Below the pieces are notes generated by a model. That model was not told the DNA's origin and ran no database searches. It worked only from the letters and a program-made list of their open reading frames with translations. Below, in pieces: positions 8,125-18,219 of a stretch of 34,729 nt of DNA; within the stretch, counting starts at the first letter, position 1; the number at the start of each line of letters is the position of its first letter. The DNA comes from Flavobacteriaceae bacterium. GTDB lineage: Bacteria > Bacteroidota > Bacteroidia > Flavobacteriales > Flavobacteriaceae. The position numbers were made by a program, and so were the translations under genes. Where the stretch lies: the NCBI GenBank assembly GCA_024635765.1, contig JAGXIE010000116.1, forward strand, positions 1-34,729. The letters run 5' to 3'.

Positions 8125-9090
8125 TTAAAATGAAATTTGCGGAAAATTCTTCTTAAGACGCTCTTTTTTCAGTTCTAATTGCTTTAGAAAATTTTGATGT
8201 GCTTCAGAATCTGCATTGAAAGGTTTATGTTTCAATCCATTTTGGATAGTCTCAACTTCATTCATGATTTCTTGACTGTTGTTAGATATCCAAACATGTT
8301 TAAATTTCTCCCAAATGTAATCGATAGCCGTCTTATTAGGATGCAGCATATCCTCTGAATAAAACCGATAATCACGAAGTTCGTCCAATAGTATTTCGTA
8401 AGATGGGAAGTAAAAAGATTTATTATTATTGATTGCCGATTGTTCATTTAAGAATTGATGAATCCCGGAAATTAAATGAGCCTTACTTTGGCTGTTTTCA
8501 ACAAAGCCATCTTTGATATGCCTCACTGGAGATACCGTAAATACAATCGTCACTTCTGGGTTTGATCGATGAATTTCATCTACCAGTAATTTAAGTGAAT
8601 TGGTCACTGCCTCAACAGACAACAATTCCTTTACAAATTCTTTTTGTGGGACTTTATGACAATTGGCAACAGGTAGATTTGACTTGTAATTTTTATATAT
8701 CCAGGCGGTTCCGAATGTAATGATGATATGTGTAGCGTTGTGAAGTCGTTTAGCCGTTAAATCGAGGTTTGCATTTAAAGAAGATAACAATTTCTCTTTG
8801 CTTGAGCTACTTAATTTTGAATGTGCATCATAACAATGCCACTGTTCGTTATGGAAAAAAACATCGTCTTCTGTATATTTTTTTTGATGAAGCGCATTGT
8901 GAATCAATCCTTCAATCGCTTTAGGATGAAATAAAATACCAAATGGGTTTTGAACTGATTGAAATTTAAAGTATTCCAATTTATTTCCGATATTCTCGAC
9001 AAAACACGATCCTAACAACAACAGTTTTGACTGATAATCGATTTGATTTTCGATCTGTTTGTCTAGAGGTACTTGAGTTTGGAGTTTCAT
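8125..9090 (-). CDS. GSCFA family protein (SGNH-hydrolase-like)
   Basis: A 321-residue protein of the GSCFA family, named for the motif seen here at residues 27-31 as GSCFVENIG. The family belongs to the SGNH/GDSL hydrolase-like fold; the Ser of GSCF would be the nucleophile and a late SEDMLHPN block could supply Asp/His of the triad. Other conserved pieces are NPFGILFHP, IITFGTAWIY and TVSPVRHIKDG. No signal peptide is visible, so it is probably cytoplasmic. The substrate is unknown. It lies 93 bases downstream of alaS on the same strand, separated by a palindromic repeat. Confidence 0.87.
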   Translation of the reverse strand: MKLQTQVPLDKQIENQIDYQSKLLLLGSCFVENIGNKLEYFKFQSVQNPFGILFHPKAIEGLIHNALHQKKYTEDDVFFHNEQWHCYDAHSKLSSSSKEKLLSSLNANLDLTAKRLHNATHIIITFGTAWIYKNYKSNLPVANCHKVPQKEFVKELLSVEAVTNSLKLLVDEIHRSNPEVTIVFTVSPVRHIKDGFVENSQSKAHLISGIHQFLNEQSAINNNKSFYFPSYEILLDELRDYRFYSEDMLHPNKTAIDYIWEKFKHVWISNNSQEIMNEVETIQNGLKHKPFNADSEAHQNFLKQLELKKERLKKNFPQISF

Positions 9091-9138
9091 GTTTGTAATT
9101 TTTTGTTAAGTCAAGGCAAGTAGATATCACATAATTCA

Positions 9139-9161
9139 AGGCATGAGGATTCTTCGTGCCT
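9139..9161. repeat. Palindromic intergenic repeat between alaS and GSCFA gene
   Basis: AGGCATGAGGA-T-TCTTCGTGCCT: every position of the two 11-base arms pairs if G-T wobbles are allowed. It is followed by CGGAATGACA, a tail I associate with short dispersed intergenic repeats in flavobacteria. It could also act as a terminator or processing hairpin for alaS, though no T-run follows. Confidence 0.5.
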
Positions 9162-9183
9162 CGGAATGACAATTCAACCCTTA

Positions 9184-11793
9184 TTATATATAGTTCTTTG
9201 CAGCTTCTAAAGCTTTGTCAATACCGGCGGGATTCTTACCTCCAGCTGTGGCGAAAAAAGGTTGGCCACCGCCACCCCCTTGAATATATTTACCAAGTTC
9301 TCGAACAATAGTGCCAGCATTCAGACCTTTTGTTTCAACCAGCTCTTTAGAAATATAACAAGACAATAGTGCTTTTCCATCAGTCTCCGTAGCAAATAAT
9401 AAGAACAAATTATCATATTGCTGTCCCAATTCAAAAGAGACATCCTTGATTCCAGAAGCATCCAAGTCTAACCTTTTGGCGAGAAACTGAACACCATTGA
9501 TTTCGGTCAATTCATCTTTTAAATCGCCTTTGATATTTTTAGCTTTTTCCTTTAATAAATTTTCAATTTGCTTTTTTAAATCTGCATTCTCCGCTTGTAA
9601 ATTTTGTAATGCCTTAACAGGTTCCTGCGCATTGTTCAACAAGTCTTTCATTTCGAAATATGCGTTATTGTGCTCTTGAAAATAATCCTTCACTGCGTCA
9701 TTGGTAATCGCCTCTATTCGACGAATACCTGCGGCTACAGCACCTTCAGAAATTATTTTGAAATGCCATATATCACCTGTATTCTTAACATGTGTTCCAC
9801 CGCATAATTCCATGGACTTTCCAAAACGAATGGTTCTCACTGAATCTCCATATTTTTCGCCAAATAGTGCCATCGCTCCTTCATCAATTGCCTGCTCCAT
9901 CGGAATGTTTCGTCGTTCTTGAAGCTCTAATTTTGCTTCAATACGAGCATTCACAAAATTTTCAACATCCCGTAACTCATCAGTTGTTAATTTTGAAAAA
10001 TGCGAAAAGTCAAAACGCAAATATTTTGAATGTACGGCACTTCCCTTTTGTTCTACATGAGTCCCAAGTATTTCCCTTAATGCTTGGTGCAACAAATGTG
10101 TCGCCGTGTGATTACATTCTGTTCTGCTGCGCTGCTTTGAATCTACAACGGCCTTAAACGTTTCATTTATATGCTTCGGAAGGTTTTTAACAAAATGAAT
10201 AATCACATTGTTTTCTTTTTTGGTATCCAAAATATAAACAACGTCACCATGAGCATCCTCCAGATATCCTTTATCTCCAACCTGTCCTCCCCCCTCGGGA
10301 TAAAAAGGTGTTAAATTGAATACCAATTGATATAATGCGCCATCTTTTTTAGAGACTACTTTTCTATATCGGGTTAATTTAACATCAGCTTCGAGAATAT
10401 CGTAACCAACAAATTCTTCTTCAGCATCATCTACTAATATCGTCCAATCTTCAGTACTCATCTCACTCGCTGCACGCGAGCGTTCTTTTTGTTTTTTCAT
10501 TTCAGAATGAAATCCAGCTTCGTCCAAAGACAACCCTTTCTCGCGTAATATCAAAGATGTCAAATCTATTGGGAATCCATAAGTATCATACAACTCAAAG
10601 GCTTTTTCACCAGAAATAATGTCTGATTTAGATTCTTCTACAACACGATTCAACAACACCAATCCCTGGTCAAGAGTTCTTAAAAATGACTGTTCCTCTT
10701 CTTTAATAACATTTTCAATAAGTTGTTTTTGAGATTTCAATTCTGGGAAAGCTTCTCCCATTTTTTTGCTCAATACATCAACCAGGCGGTATATAAAGGG
10801 TTCTTTTTGGTCTAAAAATGTAAAGCTATAACGAATGGCCCGTCTAAGAATACGTCGTATGACATAGCCTGCCCCTGTATTACTTGGCAGTTGTCCATCA
10901 GCAATTGAAAAAGCAACGGCTCTTACATGGTCTGAAATGACGCGAATGGCAACATCAATTTTTTGATCATTCCCATACTTTTTGTTGGTTATGGTTTCAA
11001 TTTCTCTAATAATCGGAGTAAAAACATCTGTGTCATAATTTGATTTTACGTTTTGCAAAACCATGCAAAGACGTTCAAACCCCATACCAGTATCAATATG
11101 TTTATCCGGCAAACCTTCCAATGAACCATTCGCTTTTCGGTTGTATTGCATAAAGACCAAGTTCCAAATTTCTACAACTTGTGGATGGTCAGCATTCACT
11201 AGAGTTTTGCCATCAATTTTTGCTTTTTCTTCAGCAGAGCGTATATCAACATGTATCTCACTGCAAGGGCCACAAGGACCTTGGTCACCCATTTCCCAAA
11301 AGTTGTCTTTTTTGTTACCCATAAGGATTCTGTCTTCAGAAATAAATGATTTCCACAACTCAAACGCCTCTGAATCCATTGGTAAGTTATCGCCTTTATC
11401 ACCTTCAAAAACGGTCACATAAAGGATATTCTTATCGATGCCATAGACTTCTGTCAACAATTCCCATGCCCATTCAATTGCTTCTTTTTTGAAATAATCA
11501 CCAAAACTCCAATTGCCCAGCATTTCGAACAATGTATGATGGTATGTGTCATAACCGACTTCCTCTAAATCATTATGCTTACCAGAAACACGTAAACATT
11601 TTTGAGTATCTGCAATACGTTTGTTTTTTGGTTTGGCATTTCCCAAAAAATATTCCTTAAAAGGCGCCATTCCCGAATTCACGAACATCAAAGTAGGATC
11701 ATCTTTTAACACCATGGGTGCAGATGGAACTATGCTATGTTGCTTTTCTTTGAAAAAATTTAAATATTTTGAACGTATTTCTTGTGACTTCAT
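9184..11793 (-). CDS. alaS: Alanyl-tRNA synthetase
   Basis: Class II synthetase of 869 residues that charges tRNA-Ala and edits mischarged serine or glycine. The N-terminal catalytic domain begins near [19 protein letters not shown] and includes [14 protein letters not shown] and the [10 protein letters not shown] block. The editing domain carries the zinc-binding HTATH at 562-566 and C664/H668 in [11 protein letters not shown] coiled coil and the C-terminal C-Ala domain, with [14 protein letters not shown] near the end, complete a normal domain set and length. The gene is divergent from the M23 peptidase gene and upstream of the GSCFA gene. Confidence 0.97.
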   Translation of the reverse strand: MKSQEIRSKYLNFFKEKQHSIVPSAPMVLKDDPTLMFVNSGMAPFKEYFLGNAKPKNKRIADTQKCLRVSGKHNDLEEVGYDTYHHTLFEMLGNWSFGDYFKKEAIEWAWELLTEVYGIDKNILYVTVFEGDKGDNLPMDSEAFELWKSFISEDRILMGNKKDNFWEMGDQGPCGPCSEIHVDIRSAEEKAKIDGKTLVNADHPQVVEIWNLVFMQYNRKANGSLEGLPDKHIDTGMGFERLCMVLQNVKSNYDTDVFTPIIREIETITNKKYGNDQKIDVAIRVISDHVRAVAFSIADGQLPSNTGAGYVIRRILRRAIRYSFTFLDQKEPFIYRLVDVLSKKMGEAFPELKSQKQLIENVIKEEEQSFLRTLDQGLVLLNRVVEESKSDIISGEKAFELYDTYGFPIDLTSLILREKGLSLDEAGFHSEMKKQKERSRAASEMSTEDWTILVDDAEEEFVGYDILEADVKLTRYRKVVSKKDGALYQLVFNLTPFYPEGGGQVGDKGYLEDAHGDVVYILDTKKENNVIIHFVKNLPKHINETFKAVVDSKQRSRTECNHTATHLLHQALREILGTHVEQKGSAVHSKYLRFDFSHFSKLTTDELRDVENFVNARIEAKLELQERRNIPMEQAIDEGAMALFGEKYGDSVRTIRFGKSMELCGGTHVKNTGDIWHFKIISEGAVAAGIRRIEAITNDAVKDYFQEHNNAYFEMKDLLNNAQEPVKALQNLQAENADLKKQIENLLKEKAKNIKGDLKDELTEINGVQFLAKRLDLDASGIKDVSFELGQQYDNLFLLFATETDGKALLSCYISKELVETKGLNAGTIVRELGKYIQGGGGGQPFFATAGGKNPAGIDKALEAAKNYI

Positions 11794-11860
11794 ATATAAT
11801 TTGAATGGTCCTGTTTTTGATAAAATGCTGTTAAAAACATAAGCTTTACGAGGCGAAACA

Positions 11861-11868
11861 CAAAACTA
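11861..11868 (-). promoter_or_regulatory. Candidate -7 box for alaS
   Basis: TAGTTTTG on the minus strand matches TAnnTTTG, 68 bases upstream of the alaS ATG. A TTG lies 14 bases further upstream, closer than the usual -33 spacing. Motif match only. Confidence 0.38.
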
Positions 11869-12020
11869 TACCTAATTTTGACCAATTAAAACTACTTTTA
11901 ACGATTGTCATTTAGTTTTATTAAATTTACCGTTATAATAATTTTAAAATTGCTTCGTTTGCTTTGCTGTTTATGACAAAAAACGGTACTGTACACTGCA
12001 AAAATAGTATAAATTAACCA

Positions 12021-12992
12021 ATGAGTAAGGTAAAATATTATTACGATTCTGAATCATTAGCCTATAGAAAAATAGAGCGTAAAAAAGGAAGAACCCTTAA
12101 ATACATCTTTACGTTTCTATTAGGATCAGCCCTTTTTGGTTTCTTATTCGTCTTTCTTGCCAGTAGATTTGTTGAATCTCCTAGAGAACGTGCACTAGCA
12201 AGAGAATTGCAGCATATGGAGTTACAATATAAACTTCTTAACAAGAAGATGGATCAGGCACAACTAGTTTTAGCCAATGTAGAAGAGCGTGATAATGCTA
12301 TATATAGATTATACTTTGAAGCTAATCCAATCCCTGAAGAGCAGAGAAAAGCTGGTTTTGGAGGTATTAATCGTTATAAGGATTTAGAAGGGTTCGACAA
12401 TTCCAAATTGATAATCGAAACTAATAAACGCATGGACGTTTTAATGAAAGAGATTGTTGTACAATCGCGTTCATTGGATGAGATTGCTGTTTTAGCCGAG
12501 GATAAGGAAAAATTCTTATCAGCAATTCCATCTATTCAACCTGTAAATATAGAAGATTTAACTCGAATGGCATCAGGATATGGCTACCGAACCGATCCTT
12601 TTACCAAAGTGCGTAAATTTCACTTTGGTATGGATTTTACCGCTCCGAGAGGCACACCTATTTATGCGTCTGGAGATGGTGTGGTAGTGAGAGCCGATAA
12701 TAGTGCTACTGGTTATGGCAATCATATACGAATAGATCATGGATATGGCTATGTGTCACTTTATGCCCATTTATATAAATACAATGTGCGAATCAACCAA
12801 AAAGTAAAACGTGGTGATCTAATAGGATTCGTCGGTAGTACTGGCCGCTCGGAAGCACCTCATTTACATTATGAAATATTTAAGGATGACGAGCGCATCA
12901 ACCCAATCAATTTCTATTATGGTAATTTATCAGCCGAAGAATATGGCCGATTATTAGAAAGAGCATCATTAGAAAATCAATCTTTAGATTAA
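12021..12992 (+). CDS. M23 family metallopeptidase
   Basis: Zinc endopeptidase of the lysostaphin/LytM type, expected to cut peptidoglycan cross-bridges or to activate an amidase. The 323 residues comprise a basic cytoplasmic tail, one transmembrane helix (about 27-48), a coiled-coil stretch (about 58-92) and a periplasmic M23 domain from about 195. Metal ligands are visible: His201 and Asp205 in HFGMDFTAP and His283 in HLHYEIF, with His281 as the partner. The active-site set is complete, so it is probably an enzyme rather than a degenerate LytM regulator. It is followed after one base by the MerR gene, suggesting an operon. Confidence 0.92.
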   Translation: MSKVKYYYDSESLAYRKIERKKGRTLKYIFTFLLGSALFGFLFVFLASRFVESPRERALARELQHMELQYKLLNKKMDQAQLVLANVEERDNAIYRLYFEANPIPEEQRKAGFGGINRYKDLEGFDNSKLIIETNKRMDVLMKEIVVQSRSLDEIAVLAEDKEKFLSAIPSIQPVNIEDLTRMASGYGYRTDPFTKVRKFHFGMDFTAPRGTPIYASGDGVVVRADNSATGYGNHIRIDHGYGYVSLYAHLYKYNVRINQKVKRGDLIGFVGSTGRSEAPHLHYEIFKDDERINPINFYYGNLSAEEYGRLLERASLENQSLD

Positions 12993-12993
12993 T

Positions 12994-13323
12994 ATGCACA
13001 TCGATCTTCCCGAAAAAAGATATTATGGCATTGGCGAAGTCGCCAAAGCATTCCATGTGAATACTTCTTTAATTCGTTTTTGGGAAAAAGAATTTGATGT
13101 GCTGAAACCAAAGAAGAATGCCAAAGGCAATCGTAAGTTCACACCTGAAGATATCACCAATTTAAAATTTATTTACCACTTGGTAAAGGAACGTGGGTTT
13201 ACACTTGAAGGTGCAAAGACTCATTTAAAAGAAGAAAAACAAAAATCACTTGATACATTTGAAATCATCAGTAAATTAGAAGATGTGAAGGCCCAACTTT
13301 TGAAAATAAAGGAACAACTGTAA
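12994..13323 (+). CDS. MerR family transcriptional regulator
   Basis: A 109-residue DNA-binding protein. The N-terminal winged helix-turn-helix reads YYGIGEVAKAFHVNTSLIRFW, followed by the MerR wing (NAKGNRKFTPEDI) and a dimerisation helix to the C-terminus (EIISKLEDVKAQLLKIKEQL). There is no effector-binding domain and no metal-binding cysteine cluster, so the signal is unclear. It starts one base after the M23 stop, so the two are almost certainly co-transcribed. Homologues sit beside M23 peptidases in other flavobacteria as far as I recall, which hints at control of cell-envelope genes; this is inference. Confidence 0.88.
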   Translation: MHIDLPEKRYYGIGEVAKAFHVNTSLIRFWEKEFDVLKPKKNAKGNRKFTPEDITNLKFIYHLVKERGFTLEGAKTHLKEEKQKSLDTFEIISKLEDVKAQLLKIKEQL

Positions 13324-13380
13324 CATTTTTCTAATTATTCCAACTAATCTTTTAAACACTAACATTTAAAAACAACTATC

Positions 13381-13980
13381 ATGAAAAAATGGTTAATTCC
13401 TGTAATTATCATTGTCATTATTGCCTTTGGGATTTACAGCTGGGCAGTAGGAATCAATAATACAGCTGTAGAATACGAAGCAAACGCCAAAACCGCTTGG
13501 TCTAATGTTGAAAGTGCATATCAACGGAGGAATGATCTCATAGGTAATTTGGTTAAAACTGTACAAGGTGCAGCCGATTTTGAAAGAACTACCTTAAGAG
13601 AAGTCATTGAAGCAAGAGCAAAAGCAACCTCAACAACTATTGATGCTAACAACTTAACACAAGAAAACATGGCTCAATTCCAACAGGCCCAATCTGGCTT
13701 GAGTGGAGCTTTGTCGAAATTATTGGTATCTGTTGAACGCTATCCAGAATTAAAAGCAAATCAAAATTTCCTAGAGTTACAATCACAACTGGAAGGCACA
13801 GAAAATAGGATCAACGTTGCTAGGGACCGCTATAATGAAGCTGTTAACACCTATGATATCTATACAACCAAGTTCCCTAATAAGATTTTAGCTGGTTGGT
13901 TTGGCTTTGAGGAGATGGCACGTTACAAAGCTGATCCAGGAAGTGAAAATGCACCTGACGTCGATTTTGAATTCAATTAA
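13381..13980 (+). CDS. lemA: LemA family protein
   Basis: A 199-residue LemA-type protein: a single N-terminal transmembrane helix (about 4-25, WLIPVIIIVIIAFGIYSW) followed by a long antiparallel helical bundle outside the cytoplasm. Diagnostic blocks are AWSNVESAYQRRNDLIGNLV, LLVSVERYPELKANQNF and ENRINVARDRYNEAVNTYN-like residues near 140-160. The biochemical role of LemA is unsettled; it is often found beside TPM-domain proteins, as here, where two TPM genes follow with gaps of 6 and 19 bases. The three genes look like one operon. Confidence 0.93.
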   Translation: MKKWLIPVIIIVIIAFGIYSWAVGINNTAVEYEANAKTAWSNVESAYQRRNDLIGNLVKTVQGAADFERTTLREVIEARAKATSTTIDANNLTQENMAQFQQAQSGLSGALSKLLVSVERYPELKANQNFLELQSQLEGTENRINVARDRYNEAVNTYDIYTTKFPNKILAGWFGFEEMARYKADPGSENAPDVDFEFN

Positions 13981-13986
13981 TATAGC

Positions 13987-14424
13987 ATGTCTAAAATAGA
14001 AAATTTTCTTACTGCAGATGAAGAAAAGCAAATCATTGAAGCGATTCGTGTGGCAGAAAAAAATACGTCTGGTGAAATTCGTGTGCACATAGAAAAAACG
14101 TCCAAAATGGATGTTTACGAACGCGCATTGGAAGTCTTTCATTTATTGAAGATGGACAACACAAAACTTCAGAATGGCGTTTTGATCTATGTAGCCGTTG
14201 AAGATCGAAACTTTGTCATCTTTGGTGATGAAGGCATTAACAAAGTGGTCGCCAATGATTTTTGGGATAGCACGAAGGATATTATGCAATCCCATTTCAA
14301 AAAAGGACATTTTAAACAAGGGCTTGTGGATGGCATTTTAAAAGCTGGGAAACAATTAGAAACACATTTCCCTTGGCAAACAGGAGATAAAAACGAACTT
14401 CCTAACAATATTTCAAAAGGATAA
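13987..14424 (+). CDS. TPM domain protein, soluble form
   Basis: A 145-residue protein made almost entirely of one TPM (TLP18.3/Psb32/MOLO-1) domain, beginning FLTADEEKQIIEAIRVAEK, with the SGEIRVHIEK strand and the NGVLIYVAVEDRNFVIFGD core. Unlike its neighbour it has no signal peptide, membrane helix or glycine tail, so it appears cytoplasmic or is held by partner proteins. Plant TPM proteins help photosystem II repair and some have been reported to have phosphatase activity; the bacterial role is not known. It lies between lemA and a second, membrane-bound TPM gene. Confidence 0.87.
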   Translation: MSKIENFLTADEEKQIIEAIRVAEKNTSGEIRVHIEKTSKMDVYERALEVFHLLKMDNTKLQNGVLIYVAVEDRNFVIFGDEGINKVVANDFWDSTKDIMQSHFKKGHFKQGLVDGILKAGKQLETHFPWQTGDKNELPNNISKG

Positions 14425-14443
14425 TAAAATTTAGAAACGTAGT

Positions 14444-15304
14444 ATGCAGTCTTCAGTCTTTAGTCAACATTTTTTACTTAAAAAAGCGAGCGTTTACAAA
14501 CGCTTTCTTTTTATAGTGTTATTGACTATAGGATTTGTTCAAATCGGTTTCGGGCAATTTAAAATTCCTGAAAAGCCTAGCAAAACATCAGAACAAACAA
14601 GTGTTTATGATTATTATGAATTGTTGTCACCCGCCGAAAAAAGTAGTTTAGAACAAAAACTGATTAAATACTCTGATACGACCTCAACACAAATTGTCAT
14701 TGCCATTATCAGTTCCACGCAAGGTGAGAACATCAATTATTTGGGAGCTCAATGGGGTCAAAAATGGGGAATTGGGCAATCCGAAGAGGATAATGGGATC
14801 TTAATACTATTAGCCAGAGATGATCGTAAAATAGCTATCAATACTGGGTTTGGTGTAGAACATTTGTTAACAGATGCCATGTCCAAACGTATTATTGAAA
14901 GAGACATTATCCCTTATTTCAAGCAAAATGATTACTACGGTGGACTCAATAGAGGTGCTGATGCGATTTTTGAAGTGATGACTGGTGAATACAAAGGTAC
15001 GCGTCAAAGCGACTCTAATGATGAATTTCCTATTGGTTTTGTTTTCATGCTCATACTAGTGTTTATATTTATTATGATTTCCATTTCTAAAAATCGTCGT
15101 GGTGGAGGTGGAAGTGGAGGTAGAAATTCAGGTGGTGGATTTAGTCTTTTAGATGCCATCATATTAAGCAGCTTGGGCCGTAGCAACTCTGGTGGCGGCT
15201 TTGGAGGAGGCTCTGGCGGTGGTGGTTTCGGTAGTGGCGGCGGCTTCGGTGGCGGTTTTGGTGGCGGCGGCTTCGGTGGTGGCGGTGCTTCTGGTGGATG
15301 GTAG
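14444..15304 (+). CDS. TPM domain membrane protein with Gly-rich tail
   Basis: A 286-residue envelope protein. A hydrophobic signal segment ends near FGQ (about residue 38), a TPM domain covers about 50-180 (YYELLSPAEKSSLEQKL; DNGILILLARDDRKIAI), and a transmembrane helix lies at about 198-215. The tail is rich in Gly with scattered Phe and Ser, ending in W. TPM proteins with such tails are common next to lemA. The tail is encoded by GGTGGCGG-like units, GC-rich against the AT-rich surroundings, so its length could vary between strains. The start is the first in-frame ATG; an unusually long N-region before the hydrophobic core leaves this slightly uncertain. Confidence 0.88.
   Translation: MQSSVFSQHFLLKKASVYKRFLFIVLLTIGFVQIGFGQFKIPEKPSKTSEQTSVYDYYELLSPAEKSSLEQKLIKYSDTTSTQIVIAIISSTQGENINYLGAQWGQKWGIGQSEEDNGILILLARDDRKIAINTGFGVEHLLTDAMSKRIIERDIIPYFKQNDYYGGLNRGADAIFEVMTGEYKGTRQSDSNDEFPIGFVFMLILVFIFIMISISKNRRGGGGSGGRNSGGGFSLLDAIILSSLGRSNSGGGFGGGSGGGGFGSGGGFGGGFGGGGFGGGGASGGW
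15096..15303 (+). repeat. Low-complexity GGT/GGC tract encoding the Gly-rich tail
   Basis: Imperfect tandem units of GGTGGCGGCTTC type encode GGGF/GGGS repeats at the end of the TPM membrane protein; an unrelated segment (about 15135-15180) interrupts the tract. It is the most GC-rich stretch I notice in the window. Confidence 0.7.
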
Positions 15305-15447
15305 GTAATCGATTAATGCCACGGTGCTTGAAAGTCTATTAAATTCTAAAACGCACATTTTTAATCATTAAATCTCTTTTTTTTAATAGTCTCTTCTGCA
15401 GTATTGAAATAAAACTTCAAAATCCATTCTTGATCTTCAAAAATCAA

Positions 15448-18219
15448 TCAAAAAAAATGCATTTCACGATCATTAGATTCTCCTTTTGACCCCAAACTAT
15501 TAAATTTCCAACTAAAGCTCAACATAAAATATTGTTCCAAAACAGTGCTTTGTGAATCTTGAATGTAGTTTTGCGTGGCTGTTCGCTGTGCATTGGTATT
15601 CTGGTTCAACAAATCATATACTTTTAAAGTAATAGAACCTTTGTCATTTAAGATGGAATATGCCAAGGTAGAGTTCCAAAACCAAGAACTTTTTTGGAAG
15701 CCAGCAGCAACGTTAGGGTTATAGGTGAAATTGATATCATTACGCCATTCAAATTTTTTAGGCACAAAGGTAGTTGTACGGATGCCGAGTGAGTGTCGCA
15801 AGAAGGTTTGGTCTTCAAAATCTTCCAAATCATATTTAGTGTTTGTAAAAGACAATCGATAGTTAGGACGTATTTCGAACAATTTCTTCCAAGTATAAGT
15901 TACGCTCAAGTTAGGCGTCATGGAATTGGTCTTTGAAGCATATTGTACATCGTTATTGAAATTGATGGATTTATTAAAACTGGTATTCATTCCTGCTCGA
16001 ACTTTCACAGTTTGCAGAGTATCAATCTTAAAATCCTTACTATAACTGCCACCGATATAGCTCTGGTAACCACCATCAACATTTGCATAGGTTGTGTTCC
16101 TTACAAAATCTTCATCAACAGTGGTTTTTGAAACAACCTGATCATTGGTCAAATTTCCATTGGCATAGATATAAAAACCTGTTCCCTTTTGAAAGTCGTA
16201 TTTATTGAATCCGAGATACGCTCGATGCTCTACTGATGGTTTTAAATCAGGGTTTCCAGTTATGGTATTTAATGGATCTGACACATTTTGAAACGGTTGC
16301 AATTGAGAAATATTTGGTGCAGTATTGTCATAATCATAATCAAAATACAGAGACATTTTTGGGCTGAAACGATAGTTGAAATTGGCGTCGAACTCAATAA
16401 ATTCAAAGTTGCGCTTCAAGCTCAAATCAGGACGAAGTTCATCTGAATTTTCCAAAGTGCGAAACCCATAACCGGACCCAAAACTAAAGTTCATTTTTTC
16501 AGTATTGTATACCACTTGTGCACTAGGAGTGTTTCGAATATTCTTATTTATGAAATTGGTGCTTAAATCAAAATTAAATATGGAATAGGTTTGTGAAACA
16601 TCATCAAAATCAAACGTACTTTCTATATTTTCGCGTTTTTCATTTTCGAAGTTATATTTAAAGTCCAAAAACCATTTCTTGGCGATTAGCGGCAGTCTAT
16701 AAGTAAATCCAGCTCTAAAATTAGTATTGCCCCGTTCGCTGTCACTGAACTGATTTCGAATGATATCACTGGGTGAATCACCAAAAATGTTCGTCTCTGA
16801 ATTTAGGAAGTCTTCAGATTCTGTTGAGTTTATATCATTGTTTAATTCAAAACGCACAAAAGCACCTTTAGCACCAAATTTTTTAGTGACTTGCATTTCA
16901 TTACTAAAATTTTTGCCACTATTTTCGACTAGTGATGATGTACTTGATTGGTTCGTCAAAACATTGGAAGCATCCCTAGAAGCCTCTTCTCTACTGAATT
17001 GTGTGGACGTATTTGAATAACGAAAAGATGGATTCACATTGATTAAAAAAGTAGAATCTATCTCTACATCAAATCCTAAATTTACACTGTGATTATCGGT
17101 ATCGCTCTGCGAATTGGAAGTAGAATTTGTAAAATATCGTCTATCTGGCAATATATTTTCCCGTTGTGTCGAAGTTGCGTTGTCAGAATGACTTGAAGAA
17201 TTGAAATAATCAACCGATATATCTATTTTTTTGCTTAATTGATCAGCGTAATTAACACCGTAGTTTTGAGAACGAGTGATCCCTTCTCCTCCACCGAAAG
17301 AGCGTCCATCAATCGTAAATGAACCGTTACTATTCCAAGAAACTGAATTGCCTCCACCGAACATTTTTCGAATTTCACCAAAACTGAAACCAGTTGAATT
17401 GATATTATTACCTCCAGCCAAGACACTAATGCGCTGTTCGTTATCAAACAAATTGAACATCCCAGCATACTCATATCGCTTATCTGTGCCTGCACCTGCA
17501 GCCAAACGGCCAAAAACACCTTTATTGTTTTCCTCTTTGATGGTAAGATTAATAGTCTTGTTGTCACTATCACCCGCTTCACCAGTAAAACCTTCTGCCT
17601 TGGTTTTAGTATCTGTTATTTGTACTTTCTCAATGATTTCTTTAGTAAGATTTCTGGTTGTTATGGTTGGGTCATCACCAAAGAAAGGCTTCCCATTGAC
17701 CAATATTTTATTGACTTCCTTTCCGTTTATGGTTATTTTGCCATCATCATCGACTTCTACACCTGGCAATTCCTTTAGTAAATCTTCGACATTTGCATCT
17801 TTCTTTGTTTTGAAGGATGCGACATTAAATTCCAACGTATCTTTTTTAATTATAATGGGAGATTTCGATTTGATGACCACTTCGTCTAAAAAGTTCGCAT
17901 TTGGAATGGGAATAGTACCCAATACTATTTCACTTTTATCAATAAAAATTTCCTTTTTATAGGTCTCAAATCCTATCAAAGAAATAATTAGTCTCAATTT
18001 ATCGGTATATGCTCTGTCTTCTATAGAGAACTTCCCACTCTTGTCTGTAATAGTGTAGGTAACTAAAGAACTGTCTTTGAGTGTTTCGAGATAAACCGTA
18101 GCTGATTCAAGTGGTGTTTGATCCTGTTCTGAAATTAAAGTACCTGTAATTTTGAAATTGGTTTGAGAAAAAGAAATGCAGGCCCAGAAAAGGGAAATTA
18201 ATAAAACGAATATCTTCAT
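15448..18219 (-). CDS. Outer-membrane beta-barrel protein, TonB-receptor-like
   Basis: A 923-residue outer-membrane protein. A signal peptide (MKIFVLLISLFWACISFSQ) is followed by a carboxypeptidase-regulatory-like beta-sandwich (about 22-95), a plug-like region with the KILVNGKPFFGDDPT block (about 110-225), and a long barrel ending in aromatic residues (FF). The architecture corresponds to the OMP_b-brl_3 type common in Bacteroidota rather than SusC, and no SusD partner lies nearby. The ligand is unknown; the Ser/Asn-rich middle is typical of long surface loops. It lies 97 bases downstream of der on the same strand, with a near-consensus box (TATCTTCG on the minus strand at 18254-18261) between them. 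Confidence 0.85.
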   Translation of the reverse strand: MKIFVLLISLFWACISFSQTNFKITGTLISEQDQTPLESATVYLETLKDSSLVTYTITDKSGKFSIEDRAYTDKLRLIISLIGFETYKKEIFIDKSEIVLGTIPIPNANFLDEVVIKSKSPIIIKKDTLEFNVASFKTKKDANVEDLLKELPGVEVDDDGKITINGKEVNKILVNGKPFFGDDPTITTRNLTKEIIEKVQITDTKTKAEGFTGEAGDSDNKTINLTIKEENNKGVFGRLAAGAGTDKRYEYAGMFNLFDNEQRISVLAGGNNINSTGFSFGEIRKMFGGGNSVSWNSNGSFTIDGRSFGGGEGITRSQNYGVNYADQLSKKIDISVDYFNSSSHSDNATSTQRENILPDRRYFTNSTSNSQSDTDNHSVNLGFDVEIDSTFLINVNPSFRYSNTSTQFSREEASRDASNVLTNQSSTSSLVENSGKNFSNEMQVTKKFGAKGAFVRFELNNDINSTESEDFLNSETNIFGDSPSDIIRNQFSDSERGNTNFRAGFTYRLPLIAKKWFLDFKYNFENEKRENIESTFDFDDVSQTYSIFNFDLSTNFINKNIRNTPSAQVVYNTEKMNFSFGSGYGFRTLENSDELRPDLSLKRNFEFIEFDANFNYRFSPKMSLYFDYDYDNTAPNISQLQPFQNVSDPLNTITGNPDLKPSVEHRAYLGFNKYDFQKGTGFYIYANGNLTNDQVVSKTTVDEDFVRNTTYANVDGGYQSYIGGSYSKDFKIDTLQTVKVRAGMNTSFNKSINFNNDVQYASKTNSMTPNLSVTYTWKKLFEIRPNYRLSFTNTKYDLEDFEDQTFLRHSLGIRTTTFVPKKFEWRNDINFTYNPNVAAGFQKSSWFWNSTLAYSILNDKGSITLKVYDLLNQNTNAQRTATQNYIQDSQSTVLEQYFMLSFSWKFNSLGSKGESNDREMHFF

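Noticed and set aside
9701-10157. Overlapping plus-strand frames within alaS
   Set aside because: They lie opposite the conserved editing domain of alaS and show no family resemblance.
15164-15358. Thr/Ala-rich minus-strand frame
   Set aside because: Produced by the GGT/GGC tract of the TPM membrane protein read backwards.
17235-17582. 115-codon minus-strand frame in a second phase
   Set aside because: Shifted frame of the same barrel gene; low complexity and no motif.
17276-17962. 228-codon plus-strand frame
   Set aside because: Antisense to the well-supported TonB-receptor-like gene; Pro/Ser-rich shadow sequence without domains or a promoter.
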